Part shown: one piece after another, positions 22,774 through 35,279 of the stretch
Layout: each line of letters opens with the position of its first letter
Position numbering within the stretch: the first letter of the stretch is position 1
Source of the DNA: Amanita rubescens
Lineage: Eukaryota > Basidiomycota > Agaricomycetes > Agaricales > Amanitaceae
Direction of reading: 5' to 3'
Assembly (NCBI GenBank): GCA_015039365.1
Contig: WION01000351.1
Coordinates: 1-55,140, forward strand
Length of the DNA: 55,140 nt
Notes under the pieces: generated by a model
Databases searched by the model: none
What the model was told of the DNA's origin: nothing
Seen by the model: the letters and a program-made list of their open reading frames with translations, nothing else
Translations under genes and position numbers: made by a program

Positions 22774-25557
22774 TCACAGCTTTGCCCTAGGCTCCCGATC
22801 GATATGCTGAAGTCTCCTAAACTCGTAGTACAATTTGAAGCTCTCTGGATTTTCAATGGTCGCCGTCGGCTGGACATCCACTCCAGACACAATCCTTTTA
22901 ACAGCAATCTCTACTTTCTTTCCATTGACGGTGTACTAAAATCACAAAGAGCAAGTCAGGTTGGTGTTATCAAAGCATCCGATGAACATTCTCACCGGGA
23001 TATCCTCGACTTCACCAATCCAAGCAGGGACATGTCTTGGACTCAATCCGGATCTTATGGCATCCCGAATTTCTGTCGCCAACTTGCGGCTGAACTTGTG
23101 CCCCGGACACATCTTTATGAATAGAAGCACACGTTCATCCGTGTCGATGCCAGGCCGACGTTGCCCGACGCAAAGGGTATCTTCAATCCTGGACGAAAAC
23201 GGGGCCATGATGTTGTAAATCTCGGAAGAACCGAAGCGAATTCCAGAAGGGTTTAGAACACCATCGCTGCAAAATTGTTGAGTGTCTACTTAGGGAAGGT
23301 AAAGGAAAAACGCTACGTTACCTTCTGCCTAGGATGACGAGACCTTTGGTTCTTGGGTTCATAACGGTGAAGTCACCTTGACACCAAATGCCTGGAACGG
23401 CAATTCAGATACACGCGCATGGGCAAGGTCTGCAAAAATACCTGGGTACATATCAAAGTAACTTTCCCGTAGCTTTGCTCCCGTCTCATCGCCCCAAAAG
23501 CAAACGGGGAGAGACGGGTGGGGGCGTGTGCATACCAGTTCCCCTGCATGACAAGTATGTTCGATGTTGTTCCCTGCAGGGTCGAATACCTCGACTTTGA
23601 CCCCAAGGCTTTTGGTCTGTAACTCTACCGCGCAAATTTTAGTGCCACCGAGCCCGTGACAACGCTCTATGCATACCTCCAGCATAAACGGGCAAGGTGG
23701 GAGAGAAGCTTATGACTTGTACTTTCACGTCAGATTGTCCTGCTAAAGGGGGCGAATGCATACGGCTTACATGTACTACAAATGTCTGTACCGCCGGTTG
23801 CGGTGTATACGCAGGTTCGGGGCCCGAAAGCGGATTGTGCCCATTTGTGAAGTGCTGGCGTCAGCACGGCACCTGCGGAAACGATGAAGCGCAGTGAATT
23901 GAATCGGGCAACGTCCGCTAGGTTGGCTCAGCAATCATCTGAAAATATAAAACTTGGATGCATACAGGGGACGATGCCTTGGGCCCTGACTTCAGAGAAG
24001 AACCGTGGACTTGTACCAAAATAATCGACTCTTAATGTAGATCAGTGATGACAGACAGTTTAGTTTTTGAAGAATACTTACTTTTGTTGGTCGATGAATT
24101 GTAGAAAATGTTGTGTCGTGGGATAGAAGGGAGACCCCTCATATAGAATGACCCGTCCTCCAAACGAAAGCGTGCTAAGCATGAGTGTCCACATCATCCA
24201 TCCCGTCTGCTTTGTCATTACAAACACCCTACACTCGGGTAAAGAATGGACTTACAGAGGAATATTGGAAAAATGTTTCCCCTGCGCGGCAACTGAGGCC
24301 CTGCATAATGTCTTTCTTGGTCTGTAACAGGACTCCCTAATGGCGAAAGGTCTATAACAAGAGGTGAGACATAAGGCTTCGAAACGTACACCTGCCGAAT
24401 GTACTATGCATTTCGGTTTCCCGGAAGTACCGGAGCTGTATAGAATAAAGGCGGGATGATTGAAGGGTAATTGTGTAAAGGTCAAAGGCCGATCGTTGGC
24501 CTTTTCTAAGAACTTGGACAACAGTATGCTGGCGCTGAATCACGGCGTGCACTGAATAGGGCACTGAAAACGACGTACGCAGTCGGGCAATTCACATCGA
24601 CAGCATCCACGCCAGTAATGCTGCTCGGTAATAATACGGCCATCTCAAGACCATGCTTTGAAAGATCTCTAATCACTTCAAGGGCCTTTGGAAGGATATT
24701 GATCCTTTTTCCGGTATACGGGGCCTCGATGTCGCAAAATAGAATCTTTGGTCGTATTTGACGATATCTATCTAAAATAGCCTGTGAACCGAAATAGTCA
24801 AGGTGAGAGAAGCTTGAAGAACGCGGGGATGCTGACTGATACGCCCAAGTCGGTTGCTGTGCTCGAGTAGACAGCACCTATACTCGTCGTTGCCAACGCT
24901 AGAACGACGGCCGTGACTGAATTTGTGACGATGGCTGGGATTCACTTGCTTCATTTTCGGGTTCACTGAACATTTGAAATGAGCTTACCGGCAACTCTAT
25001 CTCCGACGCTCACCCCGCTCGATCTTAGGGCAGATGCCATGACTCTAACACGTTCGCGCAGTTCACGGTAACTGCAGTGGGTTACTTCTCCCAACTCACT
25101 GCTTGCAGTGCAAGCTATACTGTCGTCATTCCTGCTCAATATGTTTTCGGCATAGTTCAGTTGAGCCCCAGGAAACCATATGGGGATCTCTTTCAATAGG
25201 TTTCCCTCTTCAAGAACCTGCTTGATGTCGACGATAACGCACAGAGATAAGAGGGAACGGCCCTTACCTTTGAGAACCGAGTTGAATACCGTATTTCCAA
25301 GTAATCCCAAAGATCCTCCCAAAAAGTATAATGCGACACGGAATAGGTGTACAGTTCCTGGAAGTTGACTGCGTCTATCAAAATTTAAGCGTTGACACAT
25401 ACAGGGTTGAATTACCTAGGTTCAGACCATGACGACGATTGATAAACGCCCGGAGCGCTTCCACGCTGGATTTTTTACTGAATGACTTGTCCGGCGTCCA
25501 AAGAAGCTGGGACTGGGAGAAGTAGTCCATATATTCAGAAATGGGGTCGATGGACAT
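22774..25557 (-). CDS. AACS: Acetoacetyl-CoA synthetase (copy C, diverged paralog, apparently intact)
   Basis: Second AACS. Start MSIDPISEYMDYFSQSQLLW (25557), then INRRHGLNL, YTFWEDLWDYL, KEIPIWFPGAQLNYAENIL, VGDRVAG, AVYSSTATDLG, the P-loop [133 protein letters not shown], and the C-terminal YTVNGKKVEIAVKRIVSGVD. The last residues are DREPRAKL. Intron positions resemble copy B, but the protein differs at many positions, so this is an older duplicate, unlike the near-identical repeat at 7.6/12.7 kb. One splice site near the GGTDIC motif is uncertain: the acceptor that keeps the frame is GTGAAAG. Two residues seem to be missing after ATDLG relative to copy B. Confidence 0.85.
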
Positions 25558-26020
25558 GTATAAAAGTCCGATAGTCAGTTATGTAGGCTTGAACGAGTGG
25601 CGTAAGCAAGGCACGAATTGCACCAGGTTATATAGTCACATATATATGGGTGTTTCGAGCGATCTAAAAGGAGGTGTTACGTGGCCTTCATATCAGCCGA
25701 ACAAAAGCCCGGGTAAAAAGAGTGTAGACGCATGAGCATGATATGCATGATATCTGAGCTTGCCATTCATAGTACTTTAGACGATATTGTTGGACGCAAA
25801 GTCTGGATGAGAGAGTCGATTAGAGAATGACCAGTACCCCAGCGATATTTTTTGGGGGCACTCAATTTGAGCATTCATACAGTTTGAAGGTCCGGAGCGG
25901 CAGTGGTCAACGTACCATGTTCCGAGTTATAATGAAACAGGGTCGGGAACTTCTACTGATGTTTTTTATTATTTGAGTTGCCGATCTATTAAAAAGGTAA
26001 TCTCTGTGACCCTACATACC
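25558..26020. promoter_or_regulatory. Divergent promoter region, AACS copy C / RPC11
   Basis: 463 bp between divergent start codons. TATA-like AT-rich stretches occur near 25629-25648 (GTTATATAGTCACATATATA). No other sites are called. Confidence 0.35.
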
Positions 26021-26555
26021 ATGCTCTTTTGCCCAACCTGTGCCAATTTACTCGTGATTTCCGCCGACTCTGGGAGGAACAAATGGGCTTGCAATACCTG
26101 CGCATATGAATTTCCAATAGAGAAACAAGTGCTTACATCTCCCTTCCCTGCTCCTTAATCTGATCATGGGTTCGAGTGAAAAAAGATGACATCAAGGACC
26201 CGACTGAAGCGAAAAGAAGTTGATGATGTCCTTGGCGGAGACGAGATGTGGAAACACGCGGATAAGACACAGGGTATGTCGCATTCATATTTCTAGTTAC
26301 AAATTGACTGAGCCATTCTAGCATCTTGCGACAAATGCAACCACAATCAGGCCTACTTTTACCAGCTGCAGATCAGATCTGCCGATGAACCAATGACTAC
26401 CTGTACGTCCTCGCACTTTATCGTCTCCTGTCTGAGTCAATGGTGACTGATATGCGTAGTTTATCGGTGGGTTATGTCATGTTTCTGTTGACGTTCGAGT
26501 ACCTCATACATGTTACAGTTGTGTCAATTGCGCACATCAGTGGCGCGAAAACTGA
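26021..26555 (+). CDS. RPC11: RNA polymerase III subunit C11 (TFIIS-like zinc-ribbon subunit)
   Basis: Small subunit (about 108-110 residues) needed for Pol III transcript cleavage, termination and reinitiation. N-terminal zinc ribbon: MLFCPTCANLL and WACNTCAYEFPIEKQ. C-terminal TFIIS-like ribbon: ASCDKCNHNQAYFYQLQIRS, the catalytic acidic hairpin RSADEPMT, and CVNCAHQWREN at the end. There are five exons. The fourth is only 7 nt (26460-26466) and is needed to join MTT to YRCVNC in frame; see the separate entry. All other joins are in phase: CAA|ATG after 26128, ACACAG-G|CA-TCT, and ACC-T|TT. The product length and both zinc ribbons match the family. Confidence 0.92.
26460..26466 (+). other. 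RPC11: 7-nt micro-exon of RPC11
   Basis: TTTATCG is flanked by an AG acceptor (GCGTAG, ending 26459) and a GT donor (GTGGGT from 26467). Joined as ACC-T | TT-TAT-CG | T-TGT it gives T-F-Y-R-C, which is the conserved sequence before the last CxxC of the zinc ribbon. Skipping it would lose FY and shift the frame. Confidence 0.85.
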
Positions 26556-28858
26556 CATGTGCACTCATGCCATTCATTCCCGCGGATGGACCGGCATATA
26601 ATATTGCCATGGCTCATCGCGTTCGACCTCGTCCCACTTGTTGCATCGCAGCCGCGAGAGAGGAAGTTATTTCTATCGTGAGAGCATTTTCAAAACCAGG
26701 GCAAGGCCATATATATGTGATTGATTGGGCAGCTATTGAATCCAACCACGCCTTTCACTTCCTTTTTCATGAGCCTCCAGAAGTCGCAAATCCACCGGAC
26801 AAAGTACATTGATCTCGTGGAATGCCAGTTGAGTCATTGAACTGCTTGCGGAGTTCGGACCGAAAAACAAGCACCCTATTAAGGGAATGATAGTATGAAA
26901 TCATCGTGGATTCCATGCACCATCCTCTATTTCGACCATTCCTTTGTCTTTTTCAATGCCGGTTCTAGCATCCAGTTCGGCAGTTTATCGTTCTGTCTAT
27001 CGGGCCTAGACGGCCACGATGGGTTTATCATGAGATTCAATAAGGTGACATGATCATGTGTATTGCGGCAAGCATTCTATTATGTTCTCGCCCTCTGCAC
27101 CGCAGCATTTCCACCGACATCTTGTTATTTCGCGTATCTCCACGTCCTTAATCGATCTACCGACAAAATGGAATTTTCATTCATGATCATGGACGAGCTG
27201 TAACCATGGTATCTTATCACTCCACTACAAATCCTTCCAAGTCTGCGGGTCACTTGGACAATGGTGAGTCCCTTCTAGTGCCAGTTATTGTGCAACGGCG
27301 TCGCATCATTTTCCCTTACAAAGGACTGTCATTCGGTGACTATGTCATCACGGATGCCCTTCCAGGGCTTTGAAGTTCCGTTTTGTCCACAATTCCGGTC
27401 ACTACGCCAGTTCGACCCAATCACAAAGATACTTTTCCCTAAAGGTTGAAATTATCTAATATTATATATAGCGAGCGCTGCTTAAGAATGAAGAGCGGGT
27501 TCCAACCCTCGCATTGATTTAATTGTGCGCTGAGCGCTTTTTTGTTCTTCTTTCGGGCACCCCTTTCGAGTCTGCGGACTTCCATTAGCGCGGCGTCACT
27601 ACCTTTCGCACGATGGCCGTCAGTACTAGCCGATTCTTATTCCTTCGGGGGGAACTGGAGTTGAGCTGAGTAAACTTACAGTTTAGGTGGATGAAAACCG
27701 AGTTACGGTTCTCCGAATTTAGTCAAGCACGACGGAAAAGTGTTTATAGCGCATATCTCGAGATTAACTAAAGCCATTCGTCGTTCAAAGTGTCCTCGGC
27801 TTGGTCTTTGCAGGACAAGTGCCGTTATTCTATTTTATACTTTTTAGGTGTAGGTCATTGCTCCTATCCACATATATGTCTATGAAGAGTCTACTCAGGT
27901 GATGAGCCTAAACGTCCTCGGTGTCTGTTAATAATATCAATAACCTTCTGGGCTGTGATGATCCACTGCTCTTAGGAAGAACAACAACATCGGCCTTTCA
28001 AAACAAAAGAGCAAACTGGTGTGGTTCAGTGCACAGGATGCCGTTGGAAAATGCACCGCTCCGCGAGCGGAGATAATATCCGCCGCCGCACGGGCTTCTA
28101 TTGCATAATTCATACAGCTGGCTAAACGTTGATTGTGCGCCTGAGCACACGGGACGTATGGTGAGCTCAGAAGCAGATTCCATAATATTCTGGACAAGTT
28201 GCCGTTAGGATGCACAGGGACGAGCCGCAGTGTGGAAACGCGTTGGAGGTGAACAATCCTGTTACAGTAGAATGCGTTGTGCCTGTAATCATTGTGCGCA
28301 GATAACCCGCATAGGGCTGGGTGTCCTATATAGGTGGTTGTGCCAGGATGACGTTCGGGCGTCGTGGTGTACCTGATGGGATTACTGATACAAAGAACCC
28401 AAGTATTATGTCGTCCATCTGAATCGCGAGTCATCCCACAAACGTATCTATTTCTAAGTTTACGGGGGGGACGCAGATGCTACGGGCAACGGGGGGTTGT
28501 TACAGGGTGGAGGTACATGTGTGACTAGTATCAATATTTGTTTGATAATCAAATCAGTGATTGGAGTTGGAGAGCGAGTAGTGTACCTGGCAGCAAAGGT
28601 AAGGGGAAGTTGTTTGGCTCAGAGAGAGAAAGGCAGCTGGGTAGGCAGAAGGGGCAAACAATAATAAGGGGGGGAACTAGAGAAAGGAAGGGATGACAAT
28701 GAGAGCGGACGAACGGGAACAGACCAAGTCGAGCGGGTTGGACCGGCGGAGTTTGAAATGAAATGACAGCTCGCGTTGGCCCGCTAGGACTAGAGGACTC
28801 TTTACCCGCCAAGTGGTCACCGCCCGTCCTTCCCCTCGTCTCCCCCGCCCTCTGTACC
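26556..28858. other. Long intergenic region upstream of CDC24
   Basis: About 2.3 kb without a recognisable gene. A minus-strand ORF at 27937-28434 (165 codons, ATG start) shows no known motif and unusual composition (many His, Cys, Arg), and is not called. The last 350 bp before the CDC24 start are GA-rich on the plus strand, then C/T-rich, as often seen near fungal transcription starts. Confidence 0.4.
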
Positions 28859-31800
28859 ATGGCTTCTGTCGCAGGCCGAAAAAAGTCCATAATATCCAGC
28901 TCGGGCATACAGATCGAAACTCCGGTAGCAAATAACACCCTGTTAAACAAGGCTGCCTCCCAGTCCACTTCCCTCTACCAGCAATGCTCTCAACTCAGAA
29001 CCCGCCTCCTCCGAATTAGAGGATTCGACTACTATTTCTCCCTTGCTTCCTCCTCAACAGATTCTCGCCAGTCAACAGACCCCGTATCCCACATTTGGGA
29101 CCTTTTCTCCCTCGGCATCTCGCTCTGTTACCTCGTCGACATGCTTTCTGAAGACCAGGGGTTTTCAAAGATTAACTACTCTATATTCGACCCTGAAAAG
29201 TACAACGCAAATCCTGACCGGGCCAAGAAACGCGCTATTGCGCTATTCGCAATGCAGATAACCGACAAGATATCGGCTGCTATCCCGGGGTGTGAGTTAT
29301 TCACGGTGACCGACTTGTGGGATCGGAATTCGACGGATGGTTTGGTAAAGGTACGTGATATATTTGCTTCATCCGCTATGTGGGTCCTAATACACTTCCA
29401 AGGTCGTGCATACCGTCACGGCAATAGTGAATCACCTCCCAGAATATGCCTTTGAAGAGCTTCCGCCGAGCACACCCTCTCTTTCATCGCATAATTCACT
29501 TGACTCGATTCCCGACTCGATACCCCCTGCTAATGCTCAGGACTCTGCTCGGCAGAACATCGTCAGGGAAATCGTGGAAACTGAACGTAAATACGTTCAG
29601 GATTTAGAGGTTATGCAGGTGTGTTGATATTTCCGTGGTATGATATTATTTACTCACGCTCTATAGAAATACTCCAACGCACTATACCAGAATAATATCA
29701 TCGATCAAGATACCATCCACCTGCTATTTCCGAATCTCAATAACCTCCTCAACTTCCAACGCAAGTTTTTGATTCGCTTGGAAAGTACCGCCGAACTTCC
29801 TTGGCCTGAACAGAGATGGGGCTTAGATTTCCTGGAAAGTGTAAGTCGGTCTTGCCATGTTCCTAGTTCGGCGGTTCCCTTGTGCTAACGGCATTACGGC
29901 ATATAGGAAGAGGAATTCATCGTTTACGAACCATATTGTGCCAATTATACCAACGCGTCGGACCTTATGTTAGCTCATGAACAAAGCTTAGCGGTAAGTG
30001 AAATGTTCCGTAATCAGCGACATGAAGAGTCGTCTTGGTGACGAGCATTTGCCTTGCGGAGTTCGCCGATGCTAATCACATTCATTCTTAGGCGCTGAAC
30101 GATTTGATCAATGTTAAAGGCGAGCTTCCGGCTTTCCTAATCAAGCCGGTGCAGAGGGTCTGCAAATATCCGCTTTTGCTTGACGTGCGTCAACTGATGT
30201 CGGCTCTGTGAAACTTGACTGACCCTGATACGAACAGTCACTCATCAAGGCCGCATCGCCCTCCTCATATGCTTACTACGAGGAGCTGAAACTGGGCTCG
30301 GAAGCTGCGAAACGAATCGCAGATAAGATAAATGAGGCTCAGCGCCGAGCAGAAAATGACCAGACGGTCAAAAATCTCCAGGCTCGGGTAGAGGACTGGA
30401 AAGGGCATCACATCGCTAACTTTGGCGAACTTCTACTCGATGACATCTTTTTGGTGACAAAATCCGATGTCGATCGAGAGTATCACGTGTTTCTCTTCGA
30501 GAAGATCATCCTGTGCTGCAAAGAGGTACCGCAGAACGCGCAGAACGGGAGCAAGAAAATCGGTAAGAATGGATCTCTGCTGAAGAAACAGGCAACCCCT
30601 GCACCGCTCCCGCTGCAAGGTGCAGCTCCGGGTTCAAGGAAGACTACGCCCCTCGTTTTAAAAGGCAGAATCTTTTTGGGGAATGTCACCCAAGCAATGT
30701 CCGTTCCCGCAAAGATGTATGGAGGTAGGAACATACACGTGATTCACCTTTCAATATTCTCAATAATTGTCCAGCTTCTGGTATTCCAACTCATTATCCT
30801 CTGCAAGTTTGGTGGAAGGGCGACGATGATCTGGAGTTCTTCACATTGCGCTGTCGCAGAGAAGATCAGATGCGTCAGTGGGAGGCTCAAATCAACAAGC
30901 TTATAAAGGAACTTGATCAACGACGCGCTGTGGAAAGGCCAGGACTCGCGAAGATTGCTGCGCCGAACGGTACCAATACTTCACTGAGTCGAGTTGAATC
31001 CACATCACAAATCCAGCCTTTCTCGCCATCTATGTCTAACACTCGATATAGCCGTCCTTCGCAGAGCATATCAACCTTTGGGGATGAAAACATATTGAGC
31101 CCTGGTCTGCCACTAGGGTCCTATGCATCCATTGGCCCTCTCGGCAATCCCCACGATTCATTTGAGTTCGAAGTGGATGAGGAGGATTACCCACATACTT
31201 CCACCTATGCTTCTTCAGGCCGGGGAACACCCATGGGGGGGCGTCGAAGTACTCTTGGTGATCGCGACTCCACAAATTACGACCGTCCCGGGAGTCTCTG
31301 GAAAGTGCCATTGCCTCCCAGCTCGGCTTCTTCTGCCAGACCGATCACACCTCGATTGCATACTGTTCCTAGTATGCATTCAGATTCTGGTTTTGGGAAT
31401 CAAGTCAGAGGCTCAAGACCATCAATACGGAGTCAAATTAGTTCAACAAGACTCAAATCGACTTACAATGATAGTGGGGAGTACAACAACAGCAGTGGAG
31501 CACAGTCGCCTATTCCTCCCACCCTGGGTGTACCTCCTAGCAGCCGGTCACGCAGCGTCAGTCAACCGACCGCTTACGTTCCGAAAGCGCAGCTACCTCC
31601 TGTGCCTACACCGGCACAGCCGTCACAGTGGAGTCGGGACCGGTCGAAGACCAACTTGTCTGGTGCTGCTAACAGCAGCAGCAACAATAAACGCGGGAGC
31701 GGCTCAAGCCAGTCGACGACAGGTGACAGTTCTGACTACTCACCGAACAGTTCGTCATCACCCATCACACCATATGGTTCGAGCGAGTCTTCTCTTGGCG

Positions 31801-32123
31801 GTGTGGGCATCAGGACACAAACGTTTGATAATGTTCCCAATGATACCGTATATCTCCAATCGTCTCCCCCCGTCAAGGTCAAGATCTATTTCCACGAGGA
31901 TGTGTTTGTCATCGAGGTTCCTCGCAACACTGAGTACGTGGAACTTGTCGAGAAAGTTGGGCGCAAGATACGCTTGTGTGGTCCCCGACGAGATGATGGA
32001 CCTCTGCGTGTCAAGTACAGGGATGAAGACGGCGATATGGTATCCCTGGGTTCTACAGAAGATGTCCAAATGGCCTTCTCAGAATTCCGTCTCGGCGGTC
32101 AAGTCACTCTCTTTGTGACGTGA
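28859..32123 (+). CDS. CDC24: Cdc24-type Rho guanine nucleotide exchange factor
   Basis: Activates Cdc42 at sites of polarised growth. Start MASVAGRKKSIISSSG. Domains in order: a calponin-homology-like N-terminal region (SLYQQCSQLRTRLL, HIWDLFSLGISLCYLVDML, RAIALFAMQI, FTVTDLWDRNSTDGLVKVV); a DH domain (RQNIVREIVETERKYVQDLE, LPWPEQRW, PAFLIKPVQRVCKYPLLLD, INEAQRRAEN); a PH domain (FGELLLDDIFLVT, YHVFLFEKIILCCKE, PLVLKGRIFLGNVTQ, VWWKGDDDLEFFTLRC, MRQWEAQI); a 270-residue Ser/Pro-rich linker; and a C-terminal PB1 domain (VKVKIYFHEDVFVIEVPRNT, RVKYRDEDGDMVSLGSTEDV), which in yeast binds the scaffold Bem1. The order CH-DH-PH-PB1 is diagnostic. Short introns interrupt the first two thirds; the last exon is long. 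Confidence 0.93.
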
Positions 32124-35100
32124 CCGTTTTCCCCTACTCATTCTCTATGGCCTATGGTATCAACTATTCCTTATCATCTACGCGATTTCAATATTTGCAT
32201 ACAACTCTCCGAAAATGTCAACACATTCCACACTCTTACTCGGTGTACTGGGGTATGATGAAGATCACTATAATATGCTACCTGCACATTCGTTCATTCT
32301 GTATCACTGGCCATGTGTATCGCTGGCAACAACAGTCTTTCCCTTTCTAGGCGCCTATCGTACATCTGCTATTCGCTCCTTTTGGTTTGATTTATTCGCC
32401 AGCTAATCAAAAGTCCTGCGCATTCCTTCGTCCCCCCAATACCTCGTCATCGCGTTCATGCAGCCACAATCCTGTCGGCTAACCGGATCCCAAATTCACT
32501 ATCTATCGGCATTTCGTCTCTGGATATCACTCTTTTGTTTTTTTTTCCTTTCCCGTCATACTTGCCGTTCATTTGCTTCGTCAAGCAAGACGGCTGCCCA
32601 ATACTCAAGTTCATGTAATAATATTTATAGATGATTGCTAAAAGACTCTTAAACACCATACGTACGTGCGAACGTCGAGCGCGTGTTTAGGACAGTACAT
32701 ACTGTATGATAAGTAATAACTAAGAATACTCTGCAACAGGGATATTTCAAAGGGACCTTTGCAGTGTGCACATGGGACTCATATCTATGCGTCAGACATC
32801 ATGCATCATGCATCATTTATCACGCCACCCATCAGACATTTATTACGATAGGCGATATGTACCTATTCAGTTTACGTGACTTTCTCCAATCCCATGGGTT
32901 ATGGGTTTAAAGTAACGGTATTCCAGCGTGCATTTGGGACATAAATGCATGACATATGACGCGTGGCGCGCTAGAAGTTGCGACATCAACGGAAACCGTT
33001 TGACAAGCCAACGGCAACGTCGCAACAACCAGCCGGTTTATGTCAAAACATAACTTTCCCTTGAAGGTACTAGGGCTGCAGAGCCACTTCGCAGGATCTT
33101 CATGTCCACGTGTGACCATGTATTGTTTTTCCCAAGCTGTTGTCGTTTAACATCCACTCGCCACGCGACCACGGTCTGCAAGGCTGAGTATAGATTGACT
33201 TTTTTTAACCCTAAGGCACGGCCTAAAAACACCGTTGTCGCTCACGAGCGGTTCACCACGGTTCAGTCAAAGTATTTCAGGAGCAAGTACGCGGCAACAC
33301 ACGACCTGGCTTGCTAGGTAAGCGGGTGTCCGCTGCAAGACCATGCATCCTCGTTTCGCCGAATTACTGAACTGGTATATTATAGAGTTCCAGAAACCTC
33401 CAGAAACTTGCCAATGTTCCTTGATTTGTCAATGAAGCTGGTAAAATGGTATCCGAGGGTTTTACCTCTACACCAGTATTGCCATTGAGACAATGACGAG
33501 CGAGACGGAATTTACACTCTGCCGTGCCTGTTAGCATCAGTGAAGCTCTGCATTCCGACGCGGCCCACGAGGTTGTAACTGATCTCAAGAATGGAGTGGA
33601 GACGTAACTCTAGCCTATCTCAGTAAGAATCAGTTGCGTCAAGGACCTATGCATTGGGCGGAGGCAATGAGTGTTTGTACTCAAGTGGTAGTGTCCTCCT
33701 GAAATGCTTGATCTCGACGCAGTTAAGAGGAAGACGGAAGAGCGGCAGCGGAGCCTGCGGAGGTGATCTCCCTTACGGTACTTTCTGTAGACCGCAGCTT
33801 GAACCAAAGCCTGGTTACCAATTAATAACGAGAAAGCAAGTGCGCAATTCCGTCACACCTACTTGTACTTGTCAATGATTGTTTTGTTTTTTTTTCGGAA
33901 GAAGGACGCCGGTGGTAGTAATGTCCCAATCGGTAGGTCCCCGGCCCTCGTTACCCAGGTGGATTTATATTCCCGATTAATACGTTATTGCCGGTGATGT
34001 ACATAAGTATCATCCTTGATGGCTAAGTTGTCGGCGTTATTTGATGATGGTACGGGTGATACTTCTGGGCGCCGTTGCGGAGGTGCGAACGAACCTGACG
34101 ACGTACCCGCAGTATGTTAGTGAGCTGAGACCTCTAGCACCGTATCTTCTCTTCGAATTTGTTTTGAATTGTCAGATTCTAGCGCTGACATCAAAGTTCT
34201 TTTGTTCTGGAGTTGGACGGTGCATATGCATGAAAAAGCATTCGAATCTGCCGTAAGGCCCATTGGATGGCGTCCACGGTTGTCAATTTATACTCGATCC
34301 CAGGTTTGGGGGGCTAACAAATTTAACGCACTTGACAGATGACAAACGCCGGCGGATGTCGTCTGCGCCGCTCTCATGATAACTTGATGACAATTGAATA
34401 TCCGCTTTACCATCAATAATGGTTTTGTATGAAAGCCTTCGCCGTTATTGCCTGGCAGGTAGGAAAGGTTCACTGGAGTAATGCACGTTCATAATTGAAG
34501 TTCCAATGCAGATCCTGTTATGTATATTCCGAATCAGAGATGCGCATTGCGCACCTTGACGTGAATGGAAGGCCACACCAATCTCTTGTACCTAATTGGA
34601 TGTTATCATTTTTATTCATAGATCACAGATGCTCACTTGGGATGATGATAAAGTAATTGAAGAAGGCAAAAGCGAGGCTCTACACGTAGGTGACAACGAT
34701 GCAACACATCAATGCGGCGAACAATAGACGTTCCTAAAAGCGGGTTCAGATTTTGCAGTGCAACTTGCTGGTTGTGTACGGATCAAAGGCCAGCGTAGCT
34801 AACGTTTCGGTTGTCCTGCTGTGCTAAAATCCAAAGTATGCCAGTGGCGTCCTGCCACCCTGGAATCACTGTAGATAATATGTTAGACGGGCAAAACATC
34901 GTAAAAAATTGAAAAGATTCTAGTTCGTGATAAGCGTGGATATTAAGCTCAAAGGTTACGCCGCGACATGCATATTGATCCTGCAGAAATTCGGTCATCC
35001 GGTGCTTCTGATATGTTCACGTGTGTGTCGGGACAAATGAACCAAATTCGCGGTAAGTATGCAAAGGAAAGGGCATTTATGGGACTCGCCGGCGTGCTAA

Positions 35101-35279
35101 AAACTTTAACCCTTGTTGCGTTACTCTAACAAGTTGTCATTGGTATAGAAAACTCTACAATGCATCTGGAGAAATATCTCTAAGTGAATTGAGGTCATAT
35201 CCGCTCACAGCGCTGAGAGCTGACGAAGTTTCATCGCCATACTCCGAGCGCGTATCAATGGTTTCCTGCAACCATCATG
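32124..35279. other. Gene-poor interval
   Basis: About 3.2 kb between the CDC24 stop and the GH63 stop. Only short unsupported ORFs occur on either strand. A small ATC/GCATC direct repeat lies near 32798-32820. No terminal inverted repeats, reverse-transcriptase motifs or tRNA genes were recognised. It may hold non-coding RNA or old, decayed sequence. Confidence 0.4.

Noticed and set aside
27937..28434. 165-codon minus-strand ORF in the CDC24 upstream region
   Set aside because: Composition is odd (His, Cys and Arg rich), with no recognisable domain or splice structure; probably chance.
32798..32820. GCATCAT short tandem repeat as a possible element boundary
   Set aside because: Three short units only, with no paired terminus or target-site duplication.
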